This document shows positions 19,191 to 31,000 of a DNA stretch of 64,000 nucleotides, in pieces. The position numbers and the translations under genes are program-made. Positions within the stretch are counted from its first letter, which is position 1. Every line of letters begins with the position of its first letter. The stretch is from contig NC_049990.1 in NCBI RefSeq assembly GCF_000003815.2, positions 19,853,241-19,917,240 of the forward strand, given 5' to 3'. The notes beneath the pieces were generated by a model that searched no databases, was not told where the DNA came from, and saw only the letters and a program-made list of their open reading frames with translations. Origin of the DNA: Branchiostoma floridae. Lineage: Eukaryota > Chordata > Leptocardii > Amphioxiformes > Branchiostomatidae.

Positions 19191-19200
19191 AACGCGGGGT
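17119..19200. repeat. two direct copies of an ~1-kb AC-tailed repeat
   Basis: Copy 1 (about 17119-18127) and copy 2 (about 18131-19200) both begin AACTAGAGTTCGGCGACCTC, share TATGCAAAT-rich bodies and 'CTGAAACTTGCxCCACTT' and 'CTAGGGG' blocks, and end in CCAGCCGTTCTTGAGTTATTT, (AC)n and AACGCxGGGTAAA. The microsatellite tail at the same end in both suggests a transposable element family with a simple-repeat 3' end. A divergent relative lies at about 46585-47440. Class not recognised. Confidence 0.85.
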
Positions 19201-19265
19201 AAAATATAACCTCCATGACATTTCATGGAGGTAAATATAACCTCCATGACATTTCATGGAGGTAA
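19200..19265. repeat. twin perfect hairpins ACCTCCATGA-CATT-TCATGGAGGT
   Basis: Two tandem copies of a 10-bp inverted repeat with 4-nt loop, directly after copy 2 of the AC-tailed repeat. The same ACCTCCATGA appears near the start of both repeat copies, so these are probably its terminal palindromes. Confidence 0.85.
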
Positions 19266-21125
19266 TAGCGACAAAAGAATATAAAATTGTGGCCAGTTGA
19301 CGTGTCGGTCTGCCCTCTTAACAGGGAATGTACCATCAGTCGTACCTGCGACCAAGGGTTTTGAACCTCGGATTGGCTCAATTGCTATCCCCCTCCACCA
19401 CCACCACCCACACACACCTACAATGTTTACAAACGAACACCTACTCATCAGTCTTCAGACAAAAGCCTTTATACTCAGTATTAAACGTACTGTCGTAAAC
19501 AGATACTGTGACGTTTTCTCAATGACAATAGTAGGGTTGGAAACAACAGTTCAAATATTGCGTTCATGTTGAATAGATTAAAGATCTTCAAGGTACAACG
19601 TCACTCCCACATACCTGTTCAGTCTCGTTAGGTCTGTGTTGTCTCCAGTAATGTTAACAGTTAAGAATTGAGGCCTGCTTATTGTAAAATCCGTCTTTGG
19701 TCTTCGGATTGAGGGGTAAAACTGATCATTGAGCCCGAAAATACTGCCAGGAGAAAATGCGGAAGTCCCCAGGAGTGGCCGTACCTCTTTGTACCGCGAG
19801 GGTTTAACAGGGGGACTTTGGTATCAATGCAAAAGAGACAAATGGACTATCACACTGTGGAACGGATCTAGGTGCATTGTAAAAAAAAGGGCAAGCATAA
19901 ATGTACTGAACAAAAATCCCTTATGTGAACCAGGTGTCATTTTATAAACACAAAATGTCTATGTTGCTGTGCTGCAAAACCCCTGTGGATAAACGTAATG
20001 AAGGTCAAAGGTCGTTTAGTTGTGCCGCGGGCAGCTGCCATTGTTTACACTTATGAGACTGGATCAAACGTTGACCCGGCGTGCGCGGTATCTTAGAAAA
20101 CAGCACACTTTACTGTGGAAGAAAGAAGTAGAACCCAGTGTTTGATGCTTGGCCCTTCGACTGCACACTTCATTTCGAATACCTGCATCTTCCGCTGCTT
20201 CGTCACTGCCCATATTTGGGGCTTCAACTACCGGGGTTTTGTAAAGCTTGACCTTTCTTTTTTTCAAGCTAACAAATCCACCCATCCATCAATCAATCCA
20301 TTCACTTCACTGAATTTCAGAGTTCACCGAGACGGGTCATTGTTCTCCACAGTTTTCTATCTAATGCTGTCCGTTGTACGCCGTTCCAGGCGCACCCCAT
20401 GTCCACATAGCCGGTAAACCGCCTCAGATTTGTACTGAACAGATTAATGTCGTCTGCAAAGCGAGGGAATTACATGTACAGATGCGCCCGCAACTACGTA
20501 CTTTAAAAGGGGGAATGTTTGCGTGTTTTGTATCTTACGGTAAGGTGAAAATGGACTGATCGAAGTAGCAATTAATTTTACGGTTAAAACGGGGTGGGCG
20601 CTACGACAGGCAGACGACAAAAACACTTCGCCAAATCGCCCGACCCTAACGTTATACCCTTTCACATTAACTGTTAAGCAATACTACTGCTGGCAGCAAG
20701 CCACTTTTGTCCTGAAGAACTCACCAACACTTTTGCCACAAATACTTAATGCTGCACTGGATGCGTTTTCATACCCGGTGATGGTCTGGATTAGCCCCTC
20801 TTCCAAACAAACAAATTTCTCAGTTTACCCACCATATTATAGCGTTCCAGAACACCGGAAATTCGTTAACAATTGCAAACAGGAAATAACATCACAATTG
20901 GTTGTTCCAAGTAACAACTGGTTTGTTGTTGTTTACCAGTGACAATCGGTCAACGAGAGCCAAGCGCGTTGTTTCTTTTCCTCCTAAACTACAGGCGAAA
21001 ATCTCGTGTCTCTTTAGCTTAGTTTGGCTGAGAATTGTTTCCGTGAGAGGCACTAGGATTATAGTATATTTTGCGTGAAAGTCTTGAACTAAACGCTTGT
21101 ATATCAAAATACCGTGAGTAGAAAT
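19266..21125. other. 5' flank of gene X1
   Basis: No convincing ORF. The sequence is homologous in patches to the same interval of units 2 and 3 (for example the GTAGGGTTGGAAACAACAGTT block at about 19530, 32910, 48340 and 49510, and the AAGGTCAAAGGTC block at about 20001). This interval contains whatever promoter drives X1. Confidence 0.5.
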
Positions 21126-24100
21126 ATGCAGACCGCTAGAGCAGCGATAGGCGTCGCCATGCGGTTCTGTCCAAGAAGTGCAGTATTCGCATACACCAGA
21201 CCAGCCGCAAGTATGGAATGATAAATGTCGTCTGTGTTTCAAACTTTAGTTCTTCCGATCCTTGTGTAGCTTTGTACAGTATACTTCATGATCACACAAT
21301 ATACGTTTCCACAGAGGATTATTAACCTGGCCGCTGTAAGTGTTAGAAAATGGTTCAACGTTATAAACGTAATTTTTAGGCGTAAGAAAAAATGTTGCGT
21401 TACCAATAACTGTACAGTTGTGTCTAACATACGGTCGGTAGGTAGGGATCTCTCTGTCAGTTTTGTAAGATTTCAATCCAGGTGATCCAACAGATACAGA
21501 TTAACAACGTAAAGCTGGTACGTGTATTCTGACCATCATATTGTAATCATAAAGATGTACTAGTGCATTAATATTGTACAATGACAAGTCTATTGATAGA
21601 CATTGCATCAAAATATTTACTGCTCACACTTTAGTCAATTGTTAAAAGATTTGATTTAAATTTCCTCGCTTCGATATCAGATCTGTCTCTTCTGTCATTG
21701 TTAGCGGTCCTCGTCGACTCGACTTGTTCACTGTTGGGACCCAAAAAAATAAAGATTGTAGGTCACCAAGCCTATTATGTGGGAAATGAAAAGAGAATAG
21801 CCGGGACCGAACGTTTAATCTTTGCTTCCATTTCTTCTCGACAAATTCTGTATCATTTTGCCACACAGGTATGGTACTTGTGCACACTTCACCACCGCAC
21901 CCTAGCGGTTCCCACAAGAACTGCCTCCGTCCGGACATGCCGCACAAGACCGGCCATGCGGACTGGGGCGGTCTGGACCTGGGGCTCTTCATCGGGGCGG
22001 GCGTCCTTGTCACTGCCGGGCTGTATGAGGTGGGAAATTTTGTACTTTTTACTTCATCAAATTATCGTCATTGTTGCTAACTGGTCAAAACTGCCCATTC
22101 TAGAACGGCGTCCGGTGCGACGCTATTTTGAAAGATCTGTGGCCTGTATACATAGCTCAAAAACGTACTGATAAAAGCCTGTGAAGAAGAAAAATTGACG
22201 TTCCCTTAATTATGAAATCGTAGTTGTCAGGAAGGTTAGACAAATTACTAAAAGCACTGGTTTACCAGGCAGATCCTTTTGTTCATTTTTGTTCTTCATA
22301 TCTTCTTCTTTGACTTTGGATTTGCCAATCTATGAAATCATAACGTTATCTTCTACAAACATAGTAGCTACATTGTTAATCTTTCTCTCATTATGTAACA
22401 CCTCTGTTCTTATATTTATCAGCACAAAAGAGTTCAGACCACGCACACAGCGCCCGAAGTACCACCTGCCCAAGGTGTTCAGTACATCCCGTCAGTCAAC
22501 AGTCAGTACACGGGCCTGAACTTAGTACCGCTGGCGCCGCAAACCGGGGTGCTGTGCAGGAGCGCCGCCTTTCCTCTCGGTATGATCGACAGGGCCGAAA
22601 GGAAAGTAGTTGAGAAAGAGGCTAGTAGAGGTCACAATAAAGACCAGCAAGTCTTCGCCCAGTTGGTAGACCTGCTGTAAGAAACGAGGAGGCTACCTCC
22701 GCCAATGAGGTCAGCAAGTGCCCATGGGATGTCTCGGACGAGACGCCGACGGCTGTCGGTCCCGTGAAGATGCGCGACAAGGCGCTGTCCACTGCGGAAG
22801 ACGTCCGTACAGCTTCCACCGAGGGTGAGAAGACGTCTGGAGACGCAGTAGATGGGGAGGACAACAAGGTATTCAATGATGCTGTGGACAAGAGAGGTGA
22901 GTGATCAGCTTTTGGTGAGGCCATAACTAATTCTTACTTGCCTTTTTATTTTGTTACGACAATGACAACGCCTTCCATTCTGGACAACTTACAGGGATGA
23001 AGAAACTACCCAGATCTTATAAAACTAAAGCGTGCAAAGCCTTGTTTAATTGTTTCTCGATAAATTTTGAGCTTGAATAAAGTGGACAACGTTGTCTGTC
23101 TGTCTGTTTGATTGTCCGTCTGTCTCTGTCTGCTTTTCTGTCTGTCTGTCTGTCTAGTTACCAATATTTGTAATCCTGGCTGTTTTCTGTGCTGTCTGGC
23201 TTGCAAGCTATTGTAAATGTGTTTTCAACATGTTTTGCTTTTATTTGTCTAGGCACAGCGCAGTACCCAGCCAAAACGAAGGAAATGGCAGACCAAAAGA
23301 AAGCAGACGTGTCGTCTGAAAATGACGTCACCGTGTGTGATGATGACCAGGGGCCGCTCAAAGAGCTGATGACGTCCAACTCTGGCATCAGCGACCAAAA
23401 GTCACCTTCTACGTGTCCTCTTGGAGGGGGCCAAGTCTCTGAGGGTACCACCGAGAAGGACCACGACTTCTGTGAGGATGACGGCACCTATGACATCACC
23501 AATGACGTCAACAACACCTGCGATCTGCCAGATCCTGTCGACGAAGAAAACGCGGGAAATGACGTCATCAGCAGGTGGGGAGAGACAAGTCCTCGGCGCG
23601 CTGACTTCACAAAGGCAGAAGTCATCACAGTCACGGCATGTCCCGTTCGGCACGAGCTTAGCGCTGCTACACGAGAGGTGATCGGATCCACGCCACACGT
23701 CACAGACAAGACGGGCACTGAGATCAGGTCGGAACAGTTCCTGCCCGAGCGAGATTTGTGAGTCTATGTTTATTTCATCACAATGTTAAGTAGTAGAGCA
23801 TATGAAAGGGATAAACTTTAAATCTTACTTCTTTAAGTCTTGTTCCTGCACGTTTCTTTTTAATATTTCTTACTGTTTAAATGATCAGGCCTTCTGTATT
23901 TTCATGTCTTTGTTTTCTGATGATTATGACTTTGATTTATATCTGACCTTAAATAATAAAGTTAGTTAGGGTGTCAGATTTTCTCTTTTTAGGAAAGAGA
24001 TCTATGAAATGTAATAAATTACGACACAAGGAGCGGTGGAATATTTGGCTGAGGCTTGTTTCGGTTACCACCGAAGACTCTAACTACAAGAGTTTTGTTC

Positions 24101-24757
24101 TTCTTTCTTTCCACTTGTTAAGAAAGAAAGAAATACATTCAATCGTTTTGAAAAATTCATCTACACTCTAGGAGAGACTCCTCATAATTACAGTGTACGG
24201 ATTGGGAAATATATCTGATTAGATCCAATAGTGTAAACATGTTAATTTACTCGTGTTTATTCATCTGCTGGTTCGTAGGAAATTTCATTTATATCCACTT
24301 GTTTGTTTCCTTGCATGTTTATTTGTGGTAGGCCTTGCAAAAGTTGCGTTATGGTTTTTTTGTGTCAATAAAGATTGTCTTGTAACTTTCCAGTAACTAC
24401 GAGAGCGGCCACCTGTCCCAGCACGTACCTGTGAGTCCCCGGCTGCAGAGGAAGCTGAGATGTGCCGTGCTCTACGCTGATTGGCGGGAAGACAGACAGT
24501 TCTGCCTCCGAGATGACGTCATGACCAATCAGAGGGTTCGTTTCTCCTGGTTCGGGCAGGATGATGACGACGACCTTGATGACGTCACCAAGGTGAAGGT
24601 TTACTGCGCGGTTCTTGAAGGTGTGTGGAGAGAGGAGTGCGGGTTGGTGGAGAATCACGTGACCAACACGACAGGTGGTGATGACGACATGGAGTCATAC
24701 TACCCTGGACACGGGCGCAGGAACGGCATTCAGTCTGGGAACAAGAACTGGGTCTAA
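21126..24757 (+). CDS. gene X1: predicted mitochondrial-targeted membrane protein, five exons
   Basis: Family not recognised. Exons: 21126-21210, 21869-22029, 22423-22896, 23253-23757, 24394-24757, with GT-AG borders and matching phases (1, 0, 1, 2). Exon 1 encodes an Arg/Ala-rich, acid-free N-terminus (MQTARAAIGVAMRFCPRSAV) like a mitochondrial targeting peptide. Exon 2 has a weak membrane helix (LDLGLFIGAGVLVTAGLYE). Exons 3-4 are hydrophilic and acidic with repeated NDV/DDV and EENAGNDVIS units. Exon 5 is a conserved-looking Cys/Trp domain (LRCAVLYADWRED, FSWFGQDDDD) and ends at TAA 24757. About 530 aa if exon 3 were in frame; exon 3 lacks one T near 22664 relative to X3 and meets a stop, so this is a frameshifted allele, an error, or a young pseudogene. 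Confidence 0.6.
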
Positions 24758-25290
24758 GACGTTTTTAAATCCCCGACATACCAATTAAGCAAATTCATCA
24801 TTATTATCCTCCCCAGTCTAGTTAGTTTACTACACGACAACTCAAGGAAACAGAAACAAGACTAATATGTATCTTCTCATAATTTAATATAACATGAAAT
24901 CATCACATCGTTTGGTCATAATACAAAGGGGTTATTGAATCTGATAATGAACTCTTTTAATTCTCCTCAAAAGCAAATCATTTTTATACTATATACATAA
25001 AACATTCATATCGCTTAATCGTAATGAGATATCATTTTCCAGCCTTATAAACATAACCACCATGATAGTGCATTGTGTCTGTCAGTCAAGTATGCACTTT
25101 ATAACATTGCAAAACGAAAATACAGACCTCATCATGTCATATTCTTTTGTAGCAGCTTAAATATCATATGCGTCCAACTTTATATGTTGACGTAAAAGTG
25201 AATTCTTGCCCAAGGGCTAATTTCAGGTAACATGGAAGGGAAATACAAATAATGCAATGCAACATATCATGTGTCTGCTCTAGTCTAAAA
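24758..25290. other. 3' flank of X1
   Basis: AT-rich, no ORF. It aligns by eye with 39418-39950 and 62695-63220 (shared GACAACTCAAxGAAACAGAAACAAGAC and TTTAATATAACATG), so it belongs to the duplicated unit. Confidence 0.55.
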
Positions 25291-26015
25291 GCTAACTCTA
25301 TATTATGACCTATTGGGTTCAATGTCTTATTTCTGAGACAGTGGCTGACGATGGGTCTAACCCATTCCATTATACATGGGGGGTTCGTGATGTTAGTAGA
25401 AGAGCTTACTATAAAGATTCTAAGAGCTTCTCTTTTCGTAATCTTACAAGGAACGGTATCGTAATAAAATGTGCTTTATATTCCACCATGTTTGACGTGC
25501 TGTGTTTTTCTTGCGTACACAAGTAACTTCTTGATAAGATAATCATACAAATGTAGTTTTTACTACTAGTATACGGTGTCTGTTTAGTAGCATAAATTAT
25601 GTAAAATACAGAAACAGACATACAACGACTTTTACCAGAAAACCAATTTTCCCTCAGAAAAGTACTGAAATTAAGCATTTTAAAGTAGTTTATGCCCAAC
25701 ATTTTACTTGGTTCATTTTACCAACTATCTAATGCCTATCTACACCAAATTTCAGGTCATTCCGTTGTAATACCAGGTACAGTGGGCCAAAATATACCGT
25801 TTTGGTCAAACATGATCTATAAACCTCAATAAAATCATTTTAGAGGCAGATATGAAAAAAAATAACTCAAACTGGCGAATTTCCCCGCGTTTTCCGCCAA
25901 GTAACATTTACTTGATTGTCTCAACTAACCGTACCAAAGTCAACTCTGCCGAAAATGATTGAAATTGCCATGCGGAATGTTGGTTAATTCAACGAAAAAA
26001 ACTTGTTTTCTAACG

Positions 26016-26457
26016 TACAAGGGCAATGACCCTAATTGACGCAGGCGCAGAAGGCCCAAAACGAGTCCCTACAGTATTTTAGCCTATTTTCGACTTTTAG
26101 CAGGAAAATGTAAGTACATTTCATATTGGTGAGACAGTGTAGTTTGCAGATGTTCAGATTCGGCCAAAAAACTAGGTTTTGGTCCATCTTTTCGGCCTGT
26201 GCTGACCCCTAATTTCAAGTGCCGAGTCCCAAAACTGACGTCATGAAAAGCAAGATGGCGGCAAGGTTTGACCGCTGGAATAGTTGCACCGGTCAGAAAG
26301 TTTAGATATTAGACTTTTGGACACTTGAGATTGCGGGCTGCTGTGTGGGGTGAGTTCTTATGACCTGGAATGTTCACGAATGAGATTATGACACCCTGAA
26401 CTTGCTAATGAGGATTATCGCCAATGAGGATTTCTATAAGTGGTCACTGCTCTGCCA
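26016..26457. repeat. 443-bp direct repeat, copy 1
   Basis: Nearly identical to 26966-27409, separated by about 508 bp. It contains TGACGTCA followed by AAGATGGCGGC (CRE plus YY1-like), a promoter-like pair. Could be the terminal repeat of a short retroelement (TRIM-like), but no primer-binding site or polypurine tract is evident. Confidence 0.85.
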
Positions 26458-26965
26458 GACTTTGGGTTTGAGGGTTTTAGGGCCTTTAGGGCTAATATTT
26501 CCCCTGAAACTGGTTATGTAGGTAAGAAGCAGGTTTCCACAGACTCACCTGGCTCATGATTTTTTTACAGTTTCTTTGATTTTAGTGTATTTTGGCCATT
26601 TTTGTTAGTTTTTGTATTCTTTAGCTGTACTGCAGTATGTTACAGTCCTCAAATGCTTACAGGTCTACCCCAAATAACATTTTAGTACAGATTTAGGCCC
26701 CTAAATGGAGGTAGAGTAGTGTTCTTATGCCAGGGTGAGTAGGTTTTAATCATTTTTTCCTGTTTTTGTTACTTTTTGCCAACTGACAGGGGGTGTGTCA
26801 CTAGCCTAGAATACACTGCCACAGCCCCCTGATCCAGCTTCTCAGAAAGTATCCCCAAGGGACCATTCCAGGTCAGAAACCTTTGAAATTTGGGGTGATT
26901 CTTCGCAACCCCTTTCCGCACCATGTGCAATTATTGAAATTTGTCAATCTTGAATTTGAAGCCCC

Positions 26966-27409
26966 TACAAGGGCAATGACCCTAATTGACGCAGGCGCAG
27001 AAGGCCCAAAACGAGTCCCTACAGTATTTTAGCCTATTTTCGACTTTTAGCAGGAAAATGTAAGTACATTTCATATTGGTGAGACAGTGTAGGTTGCAGA
27101 TGTTCAGATTCGGCCAAAAAACTAGGTTTTGGTCCATCTTTTCGGCCTGTGCTGACCCCTAATTTCAAGTGCCGAGTCCCAAAAATGACGTCATGAAAAG
27201 CAAGATGGCGGCAAGGTTTGACCGCTGGAATAGTTGCACCGGTCAGAAAGTTTAGATATTAGACTTTTGGACACTTGAGATAGCGGGCTGCTGTGTGAGG
27301 TGAGTTCTTATGACCTGGAATGTTCACGAATGAGATTATGACACCCTGAACTTGCTAATTTTAACATTATCGCCAATGAGGATTTCTATAAGTGGTCACT
27401 GCTCTGCCA
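26966..27409. repeat. 443-bp direct repeat, copy 2
   Basis: Partner of 26016-26457, with a few substitutions (AAAACTGACGTCA versus AAAAATGACGTCA) and one short replaced stretch near 27358-27366. Confidence 0.85.
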
Positions 27410-28014
27410 ATGCATGCGTAATGCGCATACTGACTTATTGGATTCAATGTCTTTTTCTGAGACAGTGGATGACAACGGCTCTCGATGTTAAAACGTTAGG
27501 AGAGCTTACTATGAAGATTTTAAGAGCTCCTATTTTTGTAATCTTATAAGAAAGGGAATCGTAATCAAATGTGCTTTATATTCCACCATGTTTGACATGC
27601 AGTATTTTTTCTTGCGCACACAAGTAACTTCTTGATAAGATAATCATACAATGGTAATTTTTATTACTAGTATACGGTGTCTGTTTAGTAACATGAATTA
27701 TGTAAAATACAGAAGCAGACATACAACGAAGTTTTACAAAACCATATAACACCTTTTACGAAATAAGTGTGAACTCGGCCCAAGCTGCTCACTGATCTGA
27801 GAGAGGCTGGCCAACGAGGCAGCCCCCTGCTAGACTAGGACATGGAGCGATAAGATATGATGATGATGACGGAAACAGACAAAGGAAATTGAAAAGAGGA
27901 CAACTACATAATGACAGGCGTTTTCAATTCATTGGCACAAAGATTCATTGTTGCAAAAAGTTAAATTTGGTATTCAGTAGATAGGATGTCATCAAACATG
28001 TTAATCGTTCACAA

Positions 28015-31000
28015 TCAGTGAAAAATGATGAAAAACCAGGCGAGCTCCAAGTTGTTCAGTGAATTGGCGATATCAGGATGTGCAGTGTTCTCACCATAGA
28101 TAACCCGCTTCATCTGTAGTGACTGTTCGTGATAGCTGGCGGCCTTTTTGTGATCACCAAGGTTTCCCCGGACGATACCAAAGTTGTCTAGTGACGAGGC
28201 GATATCAGGATGTGCAGTGTTGTCACCATAGATAACCCGCTTCATCTGTAGTGACTGTTCGTGATAGCTGGCGGCCTTTTTGTGATCACCAAGGTCCATC
28301 CAGGCGACACCCAAGTTGTTTAGTGACGAGGCGATATCAGGATGTGCAGTGTTCTCACCATAGATAATCTGCCACATCTGTAGTGACTGTTCGTGATAGC
28401 TGGCGGCCTTTTTGTGATCACCAAGGTTTCCCCAGACGGTACCAAAGTTGTCTAGTGACGAGGCGATATCTGGATGTGCAGTGTTGTCACCATAGATAAC
28501 CCGCTTCATCTGTAGTGACTGTTCGTGATAGCTGATGGCCTTTTTGTAATCACCAAGGTCCCGCCAGGCGTTACCCAAGTTGTTTAGTGACTTGGCGATA
28601 TCAGGATGTGCAGTGTTCTCACCATGGATAGTCCGACTCATCTGTAGTGACTGTTCGTGATAACTGAGGGCCTTCTTGTGATCACCAAGGTACATCCAGA
28701 CGTTACCCAAGTTGCCTAGTGACGAGGCGATACCAGGATGTGCAGTGTTCTCACCATAGATAGTCCGCCTCATCTGTAGTGACTGTTCGTAATAGCTGAC
28801 GGCCTTCTTGTGATCACCAAGGTCACTCCAGGCGTTTCCCAAGTTGTTTAGTGACCCAGCGATATCAGGATGTGCAGTGTTCTCACCATAGATTGTCTGC
28901 ATCATATGTAGTGACTGTTCGTGATAGCAGACGGCCTTTTTGTAATCACCAAGGTCCCCCCAGGCGTTACCCAAGTTGTTTAGTGACATGGCGATATTTG
29001 GATGTACAGTGTTCTCACCATGAGTAATCCGCATCATCTGTAGTGACTGTTCGTGATAGCTGACGGCCTTTTTGTAATCACCAAGGTCCATCCAGGCGTT
29101 ACCCAAGTTGTTAAGTGACGAGGCGATATGAGGATGTGCAGTGTTCTCACCATGAATAATCCGCTTCATCTGTAGTGACTGTTCGTGATAGCTGACGGCC
29201 TTTTTGTGATCACCAAGGTCCATCCAGGCGTTACCCAAGTTGTTTAGTGACGAGGCGATATCAGGATGTTCAGTGGTCTCACCGTAGACAGTCCGCTTCA
29301 TCTGTAGTGACCGTTCGTGATAGCTGACGGCTTTTATGTGATCCCCAATGTTCTGACATACTTCACCTAATTTGTGAAGTGTTTTGACAATGTCAGAATG
29401 CATGGAAGCTTCACAAAATCGGGTTTGATTGTTCTGCAGAAGTTTTTCCAAACATACCTTCGAGTTAGGGTAATCACACAGACTATCGTATACCTGGGAT
29501 TTTAGTTGCAAAGAATTGTCAAATAATTTTAAAGGATGTCCTGACGACTCGATAATATTTGAGACAAAGCGCTTCAAAGGTATTGCTGTGTAATAATATC
29601 GCATGAGTTGTTTCGAATTTGAGATATAAAACACTTTCCTTAAGTTTTCCCCTGGATCTGTTTCTATCGGAATTGACGATAATGCTGACATGTTTTCAAC
29701 TTGGCCATGATTGTTCATGTATGTCCGCAGCCTCAGTTCTGCTGAGATGCTGACCATCACCATCAAGTGATGCGCGTTTTTGTCATCAATGACACCGTTC
29801 CTGTGCATCTTTGCAATTGTCTCCCAGATTGTCGTCGGTTGTATTTCACGACGCAATGCCCAACATATGACAACAATGCTTGAAAACCGATAGATTTCTT
29901 CTTTAACATTAAGCAGACTGTCGCTTAGGACATGTTTTTTAAAATTTGGGGAATTCTCTGTTATTATGGCATTTGCGAGTAAGGAGGGGATTTTTCTACT
30001 GTCTTCACGCAGTGTCTTAGTCCATAAAGACCTATATCCATCGATCAACTCTTGCTCTCCTGCGATTAAAGAAACATTCCCCATGACACTTGCAAGATGG
30101 TAGCCTTTCTTTAAATGGAACGTGACATTGTCTTCCAGCAGTTTTACCATGTTGCTGGGTGTGCGGATAAGTTCACACGTTTTACCCCTGCCTAACGGAG
30201 TCTTGCATGCATGTGGCATGACTCCATCGAACGAAAACCCGCGCGGTGTTACAGAGTCATAGTACCAGTTGCCCAGTGGATCGTCTGAGTTGAAATCATT
30301 AAGAGACTTAATTCCCATGGCAGGAAGAATGGTTTCTCCCAGATTGATTACTTTGAGATGCAGAAAGTGAGTGAGGTTGCGGAAGTAGGTGACATTATTT
30401 TCCGTTTCCTTCTCTATTAAACCTGCTTAGAAATAGCCAACACTAGTATTAGATTAGAACATTGTTTATGACTGTCCATTGTCACTATGTGTATACTATG
30501 TACTTGCAATTAGCCCTCGGGCACGAACTTGCAAATAAATAAACTTCATTAAAATGGCAAATTCCAGGTCAGAGTACGGTGTTACTAGACCTGTGGCTTG
30601 CGAACCCAAGCCTATCATGGCGTACTTACAGGGAGGTTGGCCCATTACCTCCATGCATTCGTCTATAAGGCCAACAATAAACGTTCTTCGCTGATGCAGT
30701 ATTGTCTGAAATAATGCCTTGATTGCTTCTACTCTCGTTTTCTCCACTTCTGTGATATTTGGGTTGTCATCATCAAGGCTGTAGAGATCGGCCTGATGTT
30801 CAATCTCTTCGATCTCTTTTTCTACTTGACTTCTATCATCCTTCAACATCGCTTGGTGCTTATCTATATCATCTATGACTACCGTTTGTGTGATACACAG
30901 GACATGCTCAACGAATGATTGTGCTATCAACTTGACTGTTTGTTTTATGTCATCTTGGTCTTCTGTTTTGGCTCTTACCAGTACTGCGTTACAGAGCGCT

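Larger units (their letters stand above)
25300..27740. repeat. internal duplication flanking an insertion in unit 1
   Basis: The segment 25300-25640 (GTTCAATGTCTTATTTCTGAG ... ATACGGTGTCTGTTTAGTA) recurs at about 27425-27740; only one copy exists in units 2 and 3. The DNA between (25640-27425) is unique to unit 1 and carries the 443-bp direct repeats, so an insertion with local duplication is likely. Confidence 0.65.

Noticed and set aside
26016-27409. Complete LTR retrotransposon
   Set aside because: Interior of ~508 bp has no coding capacity, primer-binding site or polypurine tract.
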